64,000 bases of DNA from Sipunculus nudus (GCA_026874595.1 CM049309.1:70162926-70226925), one strand, 5' to 3'. Positions 36,346 to 49,641 are shown, counted from the stretch's first letter. Made by a program: numbers and translations. Notes: generated by a model not told the origin, from the sequence alone.

Positions 36346-39300
36346 GACACACATAATATATAATCTGTCTTTAGGCTAAAGAAGCCATACAATAATTCAT
36401 ATTTACTTTGTGGTGGCCTAAACACCTTACTTTAACTTTCTCTTTCACATATATTCTCTAACATTGCCTTTGGTAATCTGAACATTCCTTATATTAAGGA
36501 TATATGCTTACTTTCCCCAATGATAAATGTGTAAAATGGGCATTCTTCAGAAATAAAATTGATGCAAGAGTTGAATCAATAAATACAATAGCCCATCTTG
36601 TGATCTGTGTATCTGTGCCAAGTCAACATAAACCATGTATATGAACCAAGAAATCACAAGGACCTGTGCAATCCAGTTGAGTTTACTCTCAGAGACACCT
36701 ACTGGTAGATGTGAAAACTGGTATGGAATACTAGTCATTTGTTTTTTAATTCTTTTACCAAAAGAAAATTAATAATATATCAGATTGTATGAAATAATAA
36801 CTGATAACTGGCAGGAATGTAACATCACAATAAAATATGTCTAACACAAAATCTGTCAGGAAATAAATACCAGTAACTCAGAAACATGAGTGTGCCAGTG
36901 CTCCAGGGACTGGATCACTGGACATGCTGCTGTATCCTGCAATCAAAATCTATATCCTTTATTTCCTCACTTCTATATTTCCCTCAATTTTCCTTACTTT
37001 TTAGCCTAATATTTAAATCGGCCTATTCTGATATCTGACCTCTGTTACATAACTAAAGATGATATCTTAAACTTTAATGAAAATAGAGCCCAGAAAACGG
37101 CCATCCTAAAGCACACAAGTTGTTCTTTTTGTTTATATCCATGTTTATAACATGTGGGGGGCTCCAAAATAATCAAAACACATTATACAAGGACATCTGG
37201 TGGCAGGTCAGACAAATCAAAGTTTTGTAAAGTATGTTTTCCAACTTATGAGACCATTCAACTTCCGCATATAATTTATGCCACAAACCAGCTTAGGTTA
37301 CATGGTTTTTCTGTTTGTCAACAATGCTTTATTTACTAACAGTTTGTAGATAAACAAGCTCATATATCCACATAGGTGTAATAAGTACTTTTCCAAAGAG
37401 AAATTACCTGAGTTCATTAATGACGTAAGCCATAAACCAGTTCTATAGAAAGGGTAGGTTAACAGCTGGCTTTAAACATTCCTTTAGTGGTCATTTTTCT
37501 TTCCTTCTCTTTTGTTGCTGAAAGAGAGCCAAGGGCGGGGGCCCAGCTTCCTCAACTCTGACATTCCAGCACTCTAGTTGAGGGAGTCCACCCAGTTTGT
37601 TTGAGTGTCATCTTTTTCTTTCTTTATTTCCACAAAAAGTTTTACTCACCCATTTATATCTTAATTATATCAGTTCAAATTTAAATACTGAGTGAATTTT
37701 ATTTAAATATATCAAAAGAAAATGTTAATTTCATCAAGGATAATATTTCTCATTTACACAACACAAACATCTCAGGATTTTGAATGACCCATAGTCCAGG
37801 AAAATAATTCTGAAAATTCTCAACAGGTGTCAGCACTGTCCTTGACCAGGACTTGAACATGTTGTCATCAAGTTTTATTTTTGGTGAGAAGAAAACCAGT
37901 TTAGGGTCAGACAACTAGAACTGACGCTAGAACCTTAGTGCAAACAACAAAGAAGAACTTTTTAATTTTTTATTTTATTACAGCCAGAGAGTGAGTGCAA
38001 AGCTTGGAAGTCCAAACCTGTGCTGACCTGAGACATTGCAAAACTATAACCTGCATGGTCAGAATATAACTGAAATATGTAAGCTTTCAAGTAGATTCCT
38101 ACACCTAGAGCATCATTCACAAGACTATATTACAGTAATTCTGAATATCAAATATGAAAGGGTATCAAATGTCAGAGAGATAACCGGAATATTCCATACA
38201 AGGTCACTTTCTTTTTACCTTAGAATGCCACACTATTACATGGCTCTGTTTTTCAGCTCACCACTGAAAATAATTAAATTTCAAATTAAAACCTAATGCA
38301 CCATCAAATCATGTTTATGTCAGAAATACAAATGATATGGATATACTAAAACTAAAATGGCTGTTCCTATCTGGCCACTCTTAACATCATCTGGAAGTAT
38401 AAAATTTGTATTATATAAAAAAAAACTAACATCTGAAGACTGATAATTACATCTTATAAACCAAGCTTAAACCAGATAGCTAGAGATGATCATAAAAACT
38501 TTCTTCCACTCATGTAAGATAAAGGAATAATAAAGCAGCCTGATAAGATCCAAGCCAGTGGTCAAGATCGACCTCTCAAGTAATATATAATAAATATCTT
38601 CCAAAATATAAGTGAAAGCTGGTATAACTCAAAATGTAAAACTCTGTAATTCCAGCCTCTTTGGTTATATGAGTACAAGCCAGACTTTGCCAATGACCAG
38701 CATTAGTAGAAGGGAGCCAGTCTGAAGATAAATGAGAGAAAGCAGCAAGTCTAATGTTGTCTACAGAAATAATATCTCTTTAATCTCTGATAACGGCTCC
38801 CAGAATTTTTTATTTTTACTATGTATGTATTGTTTATGGTATGTCTTAAACAAACAAGCAAAATGATAACTTTCATATAAATTTTTTTTATCAAAATACA
38901 TTTTCTGCTATTGTCATGCCATTTTTAGGATGGCATTACTCCTCTTGAAGTATTTGAAAGACAATTATACTGATATGATATGAAAGAAAAATTGGCTTAA
39001 TACTTCAATAATTTTGGATCCATTACTTGATTTCACATTAATTGTAATCCCACCCAGTTTTGGTGACCAGTTTAAGTCATAAAACCTTAAGAAATGTTTG
39101 GGTAGAATAAAGCATATAATATGAATTTTACATTTTCATGCTTTTTCCTACTATCTAAACAATTAGAAGTCATAGACCAAAGTCAGATGGCATTTCATAC
39201 ATGTAATCATACATTTAACGAAATAAACTATTGATATCTGAGACACCAACTTCATATCAGTATATAAGTTATTAAGTATGTTAGTATTGTACTTGAAAGA

Positions 39301-39784
39301 ATACTAAATTTTAAATGGAGGGGGGTTCTCCACTGAATGATCTTTGTCTTGGTGGTTTAATTGTAATTTACTAAAATATGATAAAATATACTTATTTCCC
39401 AAAGCCAGTTACATGGCCTGGTATTCTGTGGTTTGAACACAACACAAGTGCATGTTTCACCTGCAAAATATGACCATATTTTAAAATAAATAATTAAGTT
39501 ATGTTGCATCTGACCATTCTGAGGCATTTATATCTGACTCAAATAAACACTCTTACATATGCATTGATAGCCTGCCTGAGTACTTTTATTCTAACTTTAA
39601 TGGTTTTCTCCTTTCTTTAAACATCTTTCTTTAAAATTCTTAAACAACCATTTGTGTTCTTTTTATTTACCCCCTGTCCGAATGACTGCCAAGTACTGTT
39701 AGAAATGTCTGTTTGAAAATGGTCACTAGATAGCTGCTGAGCACCATCTGCTAGTCACATGTTGCAAATAAGATCACAATACTC

Positions 39785-39787
<3 letters not shown>
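36346..39787. other. AT-rich stretch, no gene seen
   Basis: Small open frames (60-90 codons at 36,547-36,738, 37,154-37,339 and 38,036-38,296) show no domain. A short GC-richer patch lies at 37,520-37,600. Otherwise I see nothing in it. Confidence 0.45.

Positions 39788-39866
<79 letters not shown>
39788..39866. repeat. (TA)n microsatellite
   Basis: About 39 uninterrupted AT/TA dinucleotides. Confidence 0.97.
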
Positions 39867-39870
<4 letters not shown>

Positions 39871-40122
39871 CATTACAGGACATTCAGGACAGGTTTTAAT
39901 GTTACATACTGTTGACTTAAAGGTGCTTTTAAATTTAATATTAAAAGCTGTATAGGACCTATTAATAAAATATGCAAATGAATATGTTTGGTATCTACAT
40001 ATGTTTAAAGGAAAATTATATAGTCTATAGTCTTGTGGGCAGTTGCTGTATTATAATACTGAGCACAAGGATGGACAGTAAACATAGATTTCATATTAAT
40101 CTAATTTAATCTTTTGTACAGC

Positions 40123-40125
<3 letters not shown>

Positions 40126-40190
<65 letters not shown>
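40126..40190. repeat. (TA)n microsatellite
   Basis: About 32 uninterrupted TA dinucleotides, 260 bp from the first (TA)n tract. Confidence 0.97.
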
Positions 40191-40192
<2 letters not shown>

Positions 40193-41101
40193 TTAAAATA
40201 CATATAAACAGATTCTCATAGTTGATATAGTTAGCTGCCACATGAAGGTTAGCTTGCTTGCCAGTTGTGATGATGCTTCAAGAAGTATATTATACAGAGT
40301 AAATCAGTTTTCTCAACAAGTTGGACCAATAATTGGATGGTTCTGGAAGTAAAATCAGACACAATAAAACCCTATTAATATTAACCTTGACTATAAAAAC
40401 AGCCTGCATGGGAACAGAATTTGTATGGTAAGGTCAGATAAGTAGGACTATGTGACACTAGCAATGCTGTAGTTCTGTAATCTCTTGTTTTACTTTATTT
40501 TTCAAGACACTGGAAATTTCTGGTGATTTAAAAATATATTTTCAGCCAAAAACTGTATAAAAATTTTAAAATGTATCTCAAATTTTTTTTTTTGGTCATA
40601 TAACTAAGCAATTTTCAGTTAATTATTATTTTGCAATAATTTTGTATTTGGATCCATCAGATATGGGTACTTATAAATTTTACTGCAAAAGAATGCATCA
40701 TTTTCCCATCATTGGCATGGTGCATTGTCTATGACAAGCCTGCTAATTATCACTCAACTACCATTCATATAAGCAGTGGTATTTGCACTGTATTCCCTTT
40801 ATTTTAACAATAAAGCATTAATTAAATACTAGACACATAATATTCTACCTAAAAAAATATGGTTTCTTAAATCAGATCCATCCTCCAGTCATTTTAATGG
40901 TGTACAAACAGCCAAATTGGTGAATTATCCCTAACCAACTGGTAGACAAATGTCACAGGCTATCCATTCATATCAGTAACCACATGCTCAATACTAGTTC
41001 TCTCATTGGTACCAGAGATGTCCCACAGGGATAAACTAATTTCTATATAGCTTCAGCTCTCACATTCATATGGTGTGTAAACTTCAACTGACCTCTCTGA
41101 G
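40191..41101. other. AT-rich stretch, no gene seen
   Basis: No ORF above the listed noise and no repeat structure beyond short T runs. Confidence 0.45.
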
Positions 41102-41294
41102 CAGGGCTTGAAATTAACACCTGATCATGAGAATTTGCTGGTAGTTTTACATGAGGTCTGGCAAAATTTCGCTATAGTGCCAGTTCTCATTGGCTTAAAT
41201 TTATTTCTACATTTATTTTCTAATTTTTTTTTCACATGTCCAAGTGTGCTGTTGTAATGATAGATACAAGGCTTTAAAATTTTATAATATGTAC

Positions 41295-42310
41295 GATTGA
41301 TTGATTGATTGATATATTTTATTCACAACAACAAACACATACAGATCACAATAAAATGGATAAATATAAAATATACATATATCTATCAAAATTATATTCA
41401 TTAAATCTGCAAGTGTTAAAAGACATGAAAAAGGAGCTCTAAAAAGTAACCTTACGTTTGTGAGGTATACTTATTTCCATAGTGGACCTTGAAACACATT
41501 TAACAAGATGGCAGACCATGCATACAATATAGATAATTTATCATATTAGTTGATTTCAAAGTGTTGACTTAGTCTATCGGACATGGAACACTTATACATG
41601 TACATATGTCAGTCAGTTACATATATGTAAAAACTATTGACTACAAATTTTAAAAATTACAGTGATAATAATAGTTACATGTATAGTTTAAAACGACTGA
41701 GTGTTCATAATTAAAAAAAAATAATAACAGAATAACTAAAAAAAAAACTAAGAGTGACAAAGACATTCATGTAACTGTGAGTTACATCTATTAAATACTG
41801 TGACTAAGAGATTCAAAGATAAAAATGACCATGATTAATAATTATGTAATAAAAATTCCACTTTCCAGTTCCTTCATTTTCCTAAATAAGTAGTCTTTGC
41901 AGTTTTTCATAAATAATCTCTTACTGTTTGAAGTTTTAATACTAGATGGCAATTCATTCCATAATTTTATTCCATTAAATTTAAAACTATATTTACCCTG
42001 AGTTTTGACTTGAGGTACAACATAAGCTTGATTACTTCTTCGTGTGTTATAACAATGTGTGACAGGTTCCATATCACTAAGGTATGCCAGAGCATGTTGA
42101 ACATGAGTATTATACATTAGACCCAGTGTTAAATGTTCAACCCTATGTGAAACATCCAACCATTTCAGCTTTTTAAAGTCACTTACTCTTAGGCTTTGTC
42201 TATTTGAAGAATTTCTGACAAAACGTACCATTTTATTTTGAGCAGTCTGAAGCCTAGTCTTCAGTTTTTTATGAAGCCCCCGGTACGATAATTTTTTGGA
42301 AAACAATATT
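41295..42310 (-). mobile_element. 5'-truncated non-LTR retrotransposon (LINE)
   Basis: Coding remnant at 41,842-42,306, then about 530 bp of AT-rich 3' UTR ending, on the minus strand, in (ATCA)n, seen on the plus strand as GATTGATTGATTGATTGAT (41,295-41,313). A terminal short-tandem tail rather than poly(A) fits CR1/L2-type LINEs. The 5' end breaks off near 42,310, the usual outcome of incomplete target-primed reverse transcription. It lies within the hAT-like element. Confidence 0.65.
41842..42306 (-). pseudogene. C-terminal remnant of a LINE reverse-transcriptase polyprotein
   Basis: The 154-residue frame matches the region that follows the reverse transcriptase core in CR1/Jockey-type ORF2 proteins: a Lys/Arg-rich LQTAQNKMVRFVR segment (residues 19-31; usual form LQKxQNRAxR), then a helical part with WLDVSHRVEHLTLGLMY (about 49-65), HCYNTRRSNQAYVVPQVKT (about 84-102; usual form HxYNTRSxxxLxxPxxxT), SFKFNGIKLWNELPSSIK (about 107-124; usual form SFxxxGxxLWNxLPxxIR) and a basic C-terminal tail. 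The polymerase motifs (FADD box, palm) and the endonuclease are absent because the copy is 5'-truncated. The first Met is internal to the ancestral protein and not a true start. The frame is intact over its length, so the insertion is not very old. It cannot be active. Confidence 0.85.
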
Positions 42311-42432
42311 TGTAAAAAAGGAGTTTGAATTTAATTAAATGTGTGGATGGTATAATTTTGGCAGGTCAGGTAAATATTCTACCCTGTCTTAATCACTGCA
42401 CTGATGGGCAATTTTGCAAATTTCAAGCCCTG

Positions 42433-45400
42433 CTGATAATATTTTCTGACAAACTTAACATTTAAGTAATAATTTTTGTCTATTATCTACATACCCATAT
42501 TACTCATATACATGTTAGGGATATTGAGTCTTCATGCTAAACATGACATAAAGCAGAGCCCAGTCACTGGAGTGGTAAAAATGGCTGGGGCACTGGATGT
42601 GTTACACTGATATTGTGACAGTGTCGCGACCTGGGTCTTTGTCCTGTACAGACTGTTTTCCAAGTTATAACTCCTTGCCAAGGTCTTAACCACAACGGTG
42701 AGCCCTCTCCGCTAAGGAGTGAATTGGAAAAGGTTATGAGCAGCAGGTAAACATGGAATGAACCACCTTCTAGTTAATTTGGCTGCACGGATTGTATGCT
42801 TCCCAGGAGACTGAGAAGAGCTGCAAAAACAATGAGACATTAAAGCCCAGGAAGGCAAGGTGTAAGATCAGATGAAACTGACAATGCTGGCAAAATCTGA
42901 TTATAAACAAAACTTTGACTTTTTTTTTTAATGGTGACTCAACAGATGTGCAGATCTGAAACTCTGGATGAATGGTATATGCTGTACCACTTAACAACAT
43001 ATAAAGCAGTGAAGGACTGTACCTACCATATGGCTATCAATCATTACGTTCAGTCTGAATCACTGCTGATGTTGTTTTAACATAACCAGATAGTCATACA
43101 GAGAACTACCATTTAGTATTAAAACCAAGTATGTGCAATATTTTCCCCATAGATCACAACATAGCCACTGAAAAACACAAGTACCCTTAAAAAGCCTTTT
43201 ACAACAACATAAACCTCATTTGACAAATGTAAGTGCACTGACATACACTTATGTCTGGAGGAAGTCAGGCCACAATAGTTGAAGTATGTTGGGTAAAAAT
43301 ATCTTCAATAAGCCAGTCATATTCAATATAATAGGTAATGTCTGAGACACGGTTGATAGAAAGCCAATCAATAATCAATAACAAAAGAAAGCGGAGCAGA
43401 CTGCCAGTATTGATCTATTCGCTAATGGAATGTAGCGACTCTTGTTAAAGCCGAACAGATGTCACAGGGCCAGCCTGGACTAAAACAAGGCAGCCGAGCT
43501 CTCCATTAGGGCTGGTAGAACACGGGCTTGGCAGCTAATAACACTTCTAACTCATCACACAAACTCGGCACTTCAAAGACCCAAAAAACTACAGCCACTA
43601 CAAATAACAATTAAGGTGAACCTGTCAAAAAATGTCCGACAAAATTGGAAACATTTCCTATGATTTCCTGCCTGTTATTTTCCGTCATTCACAGATTTAC
43701 ACCCGAGTCATTTCTTACTGAGCTGTTCATGAATCTGCAAAAAATGTTTCACTTATGTTTTCACTTTAATGCCAATCCCAACTCTGCGAAAAATAACGTT
43801 CATAAAAATTGCTACCATCCATATGAACAATTCTGATCATTGATATAAAAAATTAGATAATGAAAAAGAATCAGGTTCATGCAAAAGCCATTGAGTAGAT
43901 AGATGACATGTAATTTACCGCCAATCATCCGACCTGGATTCTACTTTTATCCAATTTGTTTTCTGTTAACCTGGCTGGCACATATTCAAAGGCACCTGGT
44001 TTATTTTCAAAAAGTTGTCGGCAGCGCTAACCAGAGGAAATATGGACTTGTGGAAATAAAAAAACAAAATACAATAACTGGCAAGCAACAAGAATGGACA
44101 AACCTTTCATGACTGTAGTTTTGTTTGGCATTATAAATACAGAAAGTATGGAAATATGGAAATGCTGTAAAAAGTATATTAAATGGATGCCATGACGGTG
44201 TTACTACAAATTAAGTAAATCAGAATCTTGCATATTTCTTCTAACAAACTGCCTGTCTCATACTGGAGTTAATTCCTCATATTTGAATATTAACCAACAC
44301 ATCATTGAGAGTTACAAGAAACAGAGTCCAAATGGGTTTGCTGTGGCAAGACTTCATAACAGCATGGCTGAATCTATGGTAATGCTCAGATCAAGTTATC
44401 TACCGACTATTACATTTAGTTCAGCAAGGGAAAGAAAGATGGTGCTGTTTTTACTGTCTTACCATCTAGATGCAGTTTTATTTTGTTTAATTTTCTAGTC
44501 AAGACATGAGGGAAATTCTGAGAAATATTTAACATTCCACTTCATTTTATAAATTGTTGCATATTCTCAAAAACATGAATTAGGTCAATTTCTATACTTA
44601 TGAGAAATTGTTTAAGAAATTAAGGCCAATTCAAAATATCAATTATATGGTCCTTAATTATGGTCCTCATTCATTAAAAAAAAGACTGGAGTGACTAATC
44701 TGTTAAAAAAAAATTTTTTTTTTGTGGCCTTAACATATAATAGAATACAGTAAAATTTCATGTAAACAAAAAATATATATTCTGAAATTTACATCACACC
44801 ACCAATGAAAGAATGTCAAGTGTGTATGTAAGAAACACTTTCTGTTAATCAGATCTGCAATAGGTGCACTGCATAAACAAAGCACAAAAATAAATGGTGT
44901 CATAAACAGCATGAAAAATCCCCTCCAGTCTTAAACAGAAACCAGTTGTGTCAATCAGGAAAAGAACCCCAACTTGTTAACCTCTGTGGTGTACAGGTTA
45001 AACAGAGGCTCTTCCCATAATCCTCTATTCTGCACAGGGGAAAAATATTTCCATGTTAACTTATATGCCTCCGGGTAATATTTACTTCAGAAGTAGATCT
45101 ATTGACCAATACCCATGAGCTCGCATGAGCAACTACTCCCAAAGAGTACTGATGCCTTTGGCACAGTGAAGAAAGTGATCGATCGCCAACTTTCTTGGGG
45201 TCTAACTTATATTCCATTAGAAAAGTAAGCCATGCCAAAATGCCCGTTTCCATCTATTGTCAAGCAGGCAGTGCTTGGTTCTCTGATCTGGCCATCCATT
45301 TATTTTTCCCCAAGCAGGCCTCATCCATAGGGGATAGGAGAATGAATGAGGACCTGCGGGCTTCAGACTCACATACCACCGCAGGTTGTGATGAATAACA

Positions 45401-45756
45401 GCTTGTTCTATCATTTATTTTTTAGCTAGAATCACAGTCTCTATTTAAAAACTTCCCAATACTAGCTCAGACTATATCTCTGGCAAATATTCCTTGAAAG
45501 GAATATTGGTTAATGGATATCTGTCAAACACCATTTGCAAAATACAAATATAAGGTACTGTGAGAAAATATTCAGTTTCTGTCACTGTTTGTTATCACTG
45601 CATGTGTCCCCCTGAGAATTTCTTCCTTTACTTATCTACTGATATTTTATATATAGCGGAACCCTCTTATAATAGACAATGGTGTTACCTGGATTTTGTC
45701 TGGAATACAAGGGGTTCTGTAATAGTGAGGTTACAGACCTATGAATATACGCAAAA
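42433..45756. other. AT-rich stretch with GC-richer islands, no gene seen
   Basis: No ORF shows a domain. GC-richer, non-repetitive islands lie at 42,600-42,750, 43,380-43,570 and 45,050-45,400. A short segment at 45,653-45,745 starts GCGGAACCCTCTTATAATAG and ends with a loose inverse (GGGGTTCTGTAATAGTGAGG), resembling the ends of small Tc1/mariner-like MITEs, but the match is poor. Confidence 0.4.
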
Positions 45757-48425
45757 ACAAGGGACCCATGGGTTACGGCGCTCAGCTGTTATGTATGATA
45801 AAAAATATGATTTAGGAAAGAGGCACATGCTTGTTTTGTGTGGTAATAAATATAAGCTTTATTATGAGTTGTTGGTGTTTAGCTTATGTATGATTTTGAT
45901 AGTATCTTTGGAGACACGAAAGAAGACTGATTTCATTTATTTTATTACCAAATGGAGTGCTATTGTCACACAGATTTTGACTTGGCCATATAACTTATAG
46001 GCAGAACATATTATAAAAGAGTTTAACTATTTATTAAAATTTAATAACAAATATTGTGCCAATATAATTTTTATTTAAAAAATAATAAGAAAATCATATG
46101 ATTTTTTTAAATAAAATATAACTGAAATGATTATTGAAATAATATTATAGAATATATTCATGAATGCATTCATGAATACATTTTGAAAGTATCTGCACTG
46201 GTATTCAAATACTTTCATTTTTACCTGAATTCCCATTCTTATGCAATAAAATTTTTTAATGCAGTACATATTCATATTTCTGTTCAAATACATTTGCAAA
46301 GCATTCGCACCATGTCTAGTATTTATTCAGTTTTAGCCAAACAAAGATGCTGAGAATCCAGAATATACAAAATTCACAAATTTAAATAATGATCATAAGA
46401 ACCTGGTTTATGGATTTTATTTATATAAAAAAAAAATAAATGTAATATATTCACTTTGGACTACTTTCACATCAATCTACACACTACACACAGTAGGAAT
46501 CTAGATTAATATTATCAAATGCATCTTTGTCTATCATTTATTTCCTTCATATGATCCCTAATGATTAGTAATGAATAATATTATTTATTTTTTAATCATT
46601 AAAATTTCACTGAAAAAAACATAGGTGACTGCATGGTGTTATTTGGAATAACACTGACATTGACATTTTATCCATTCATACAAGATTCTTACATCATCAG
46701 TAACTGCAAGTTAATTTTCTGTTACTCATCAACTAACAAATTCCTTTTCTATTAATTTTTCTTTAATTTGTTATAAAAAACCAATACAAAATTATTAATT
46801 TATTGTTTATTGTTATGTTGTTTTTCAAAACAACTACTAGATGAGTTGGGCTGGACACCTGGATCAACTGTGGCTGGGCATTAGCTGCCTGGCTGCCCCA
46901 GTGTATGCTTCGCTCAAGCATGCATAATCTGACGAAAGGTCAACAAGGTCAACATACAGGTGACTGAAGAGGGGCTGAATTAAACCTTGGTCTGACATGG
47001 TCTCATATAAACATTAATAAAAGCTACAATATTTGGCCAATTTCTTTCAGCTTTCTAAACTACAAAGATGAAATCCTTATGTGTGCATGATATGAAAATT
47101 ATATCAACAGTGCTCTCAAGAAACAAACGTGCCATGGTCAAAGTTGGGCAAAATTTAAGGTACTAATTTAATATTTATACTAATAACTTATAAAATTTGA
47201 AAAATTCAAAACTAATTTTTGGTATTCAATTGAATCTTGATTAAATAATGTTATATCCCTGACAAAAAATCTCTAGCTTCAGCAATCCTCTTGTTAAGGG
47301 AGTAAATATATTTCTTGATTTTTTAAAAAGTGCATTATGTTTGGGCCCATAACGTAAAACAATTACGCAATACTGACATCATATCTGGCATGTGCATAGC
47401 GAATGTATGAAAAATATGTATATTAATATTATATATGATCAAAGTCAGATCAGTGGTTTTGATATTAGGCAGTCTTACAATGGGTTTTTAATGGAAAAAT
47501 GATGTTTTTCATTAATATTTCGAAGGAATTTAGTCCTAGTGATAAAATTCTTGGCATGGTAGGGGATTTTGGAGACATCTAACTGTATGATAACTGTAAG
47601 GAACTTAGAGCTGAAGCTGGGGAGCTGAGCTCTAGCAAACTGCATAACACAAGCTTGATGTAAACTTGATGTGACATGGTGCTTGAAAACTTGAATAAAA
47701 TCTACAGTTTTTGATCAACTGGTTTTCAAATTTTTGATGTTACAAAATGCTAACAAAAACATGCTGTGAAAATTAAATCCACAGTATTAACAGGAAAAAA
47801 ATGTGCCATGGTCAAACTTGGGCAAAATTTAAGGTACCAATTTTATATTTTTGCCAATATTGAAAAAAATTTAACAGATTTTGATCTAATTTTTGGTATA
47901 CAATTAAATTTTTATCAAGTAAAGTTGCATTACTGAAAAAAAGTCCCTACCTTTAACACTTTTGGTCTTAAGTGACCAAATATCTTTCCTGATTTTTTTA
48001 CAAAGTCCATTATGTAATGACCCATAACTTTTTTAAATTAAATAATACTGACTTAATTTCTGGCATGTACATAGGAACTATATAGAGGAATATTTATGGT
48101 AAATATGAAGAAAACCAGATGAGTGGTTTTGATATTAGGCAGTCCTGAAGTGTGAAATTAGATTTCTAATAAAAAATTGAGGTTTTTCCTTAATATCTCG
48201 AAGGAACGAAGTCCATTTGACCCAATTTTCGGCATGGTAGGAGGATTTTGGGACATCTAACTGTATGGCAAATTTCAGATTCATAGGTCCAATGGTGTTG
48301 AAACGTGCCCCTCATATGGACGGACATCCAGACAGACGGACGGACATCCAGACAGACAGACTGACGGACGACGGACAATGGACCACGACTATAGCTCAGA
48401 TGACTTATAGTCAGCTGAGCTAATA
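45757..48425 (+). mobile_element. Composite non-autonomous element, family A, copy 2
   Basis: The left end, GGGACCCATGGGTTACGGCG then CTCAGCTGTT (45,761-45,790), matches 13,124-13,153. The right end, GACGGACGACGGACAA then CTATAGCTCAGATGACTTAT and AGTCAGCTGAGCTAA (about 48,364-48,424), matches 16,465-16,523. Before the tail are interrupted GGACGGACATCCAGACAGAC units (48,318-48,362). The interior is two diverged units about 670-680 bp apart (about 46,985-47,660 and 47,665-48,290), sharing GGGCAAAATTTAAGGTAC, AATTTTTGGTATTCAATT, TGAGTGGTTTTGATATTAGG-like and TTAATATTTCGAAGGAA-like phrases. The first 1.2 kb is AT-rich and not repeated. No enzyme is encoded; the 146-codon frame at 45,560-46,000 crosses the element's left end and is not a gene. 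Confidence 0.65.
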
Positions 48426-49309
48426 AATCACATGATCACTTATATTTTAATTATGTGTATAAACAAAGAGCTACACTTCATAGGGAGGTGCCTGTAGATC
48501 TGCTCAAGAGATTGCTCTAGAATGGTTAGCCTTTTTTTTAAGGATTTTATATTGACATTTCTGACCAATACAACCATGTTATATATGTAGAATGTATTTC
48601 CTGTTCTTATAGGATACCAATCAAAATCAAAATTAATCAGACCCAATGCAAGTAAACACTCCTGACATTTTAACATCCTACAAGGAATAATGAGATTTTC
48701 AAATCCTAACCTAATCACAGTAATAGTGGACTCTTAGTCCCTGTGATTACAAGACAAAATAACATGCTATCTGATTTTCAGGCTTTCAAGCTTCCTGATA
48801 AATGATGTGGCATCCTGGTGAATCTGGTTCAATTTTCAGATGATTGGGATAATTTTACACTGAATGTCCCCCGTTAACAAGGACTCACGATCCCAGCTCC
48901 CACATCACAGGTGTATGAGTGACACAATCACAGGGACATAATGGCCTACTTCTCAGAAAAAACGCTGTCCTTAATAATGTCATTTTGCTCTGACAGGCCA
49001 TCACACGGAAATTTGGGGGCTACTTATTTTTTTTATTTTCAAGTTACAGTTCTCCTAAATCTGGAGCTGCAGTAAATGAAATTATGACAAATTGGTTCAG
49101 TGCATAGGAAGTGATTTTAAAACCAGATTCACAAGTGAAATAAAGAATACATACATATATCTGATGATCAGTGCAAAAATATTGTACAAATAAAAATAAG
49201 CATTATAAAAAAATATAATAACATAGGAGTATCAGATCCAGGCAGAGCATATTAATAAATATACAAGATTTACAGATCTGTCTTCATAGCTCTAATGCTT
49301 ATTCATAGC
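48426..49309. other. AT-rich stretch with one GC-richer island
   Basis: No gene is seen. 48,850-49,020 is GC-richer and non-repetitive (TCCCCCGTTAACAAGGACTC, TCACAGGTGTATGAGTGACA), possibly regulatory; this is composition only. Confidence 0.4.
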
Positions 49310-49480
49310 CGCCCCCCTTTTTCATCCTTTTCCCCCATTGTTATCTTGGTCACATTTGTGCTAGATTTCCAGTAAAGCTGATTTTCCAAAACTGACCTTT
49401 GGTCTTAGTAACAGCCACAGGTGACGGATTTGCACCTGATAAATTGTTTATATCTTGACCTAATTTTCAAGGTTGTCAGC
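49310..49480 (+). repeat. Dispersed repeat, copy 1
   Basis: TGTGCTAGATTTCCAGTAAA then GCTGATTTTCC, GACGGATTTGCACCTGATAA match 63,680-63,765 (TGTGCTAGATCTCCAAAATG, GCTGATTTTC, GGATTTGCAAATTTGGACCTGAT) in order and spacing. Identity is moderate. Class unknown. Confidence 0.5.
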
Positions 49481-49602
49481 TACTTATCCCTTATTAACCT
49501 TCACTGCTAGGGAATACTGGGGGAGGCATCCAAAGATGGCTTGATCATCTCAGACCTCCAGTTTTACAGTTATTACTAATACTCTTATTTTTAAATAAAA
49601 AT

Positions 49603-49641
49603 AATAATAATTATTATTATTATTATTATAATTATTATTAT
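49603..49641. repeat. (AAT)n/(ATT)n microsatellite
   Basis: AATAATAATAATT is followed by ATTATTATTATT-type triplets, so the run is its own inverse and could fold as a hairpin. Confidence 0.9.

Larger units (their letters stand above)
41102..42432. mobile_element. hAT-like non-autonomous element split by a LINE fragment
   Basis: CAGGGCTTGAAATT at 41,102-41,115 is mirrored exactly by AATTTCAAGCCCTG at 42,419-42,432. Further in, both flanks share a TGGCAAAATT or TGCCAAAATT motif in matching relative orientation (about 41,160 and 42,359). CAGGG ends and a CAGGGCTYGAAATTAAC start are familiar from hAT elements of invertebrates. No 8-bp target duplication is recognisable (TCTCTGAG on the left, CTGATAAT on the right). 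With the LINE piece (41,295-42,310) removed, a MITE of about 315 bp remains. No hAT transposase is present. Confidence 0.6.

Noticed and set aside
45653-45745. Small Tc1/mariner-type MITE
   Set aside because: The ends GCGGAACCCTC and GGGGTTCTGT are only loosely inverse and no TA duplication is clear.
45560-46000. 146-codon plus-strand ORF
   Set aside because: Crosses the left end of the family A element, has no domain, and its composition follows the AT-rich background.
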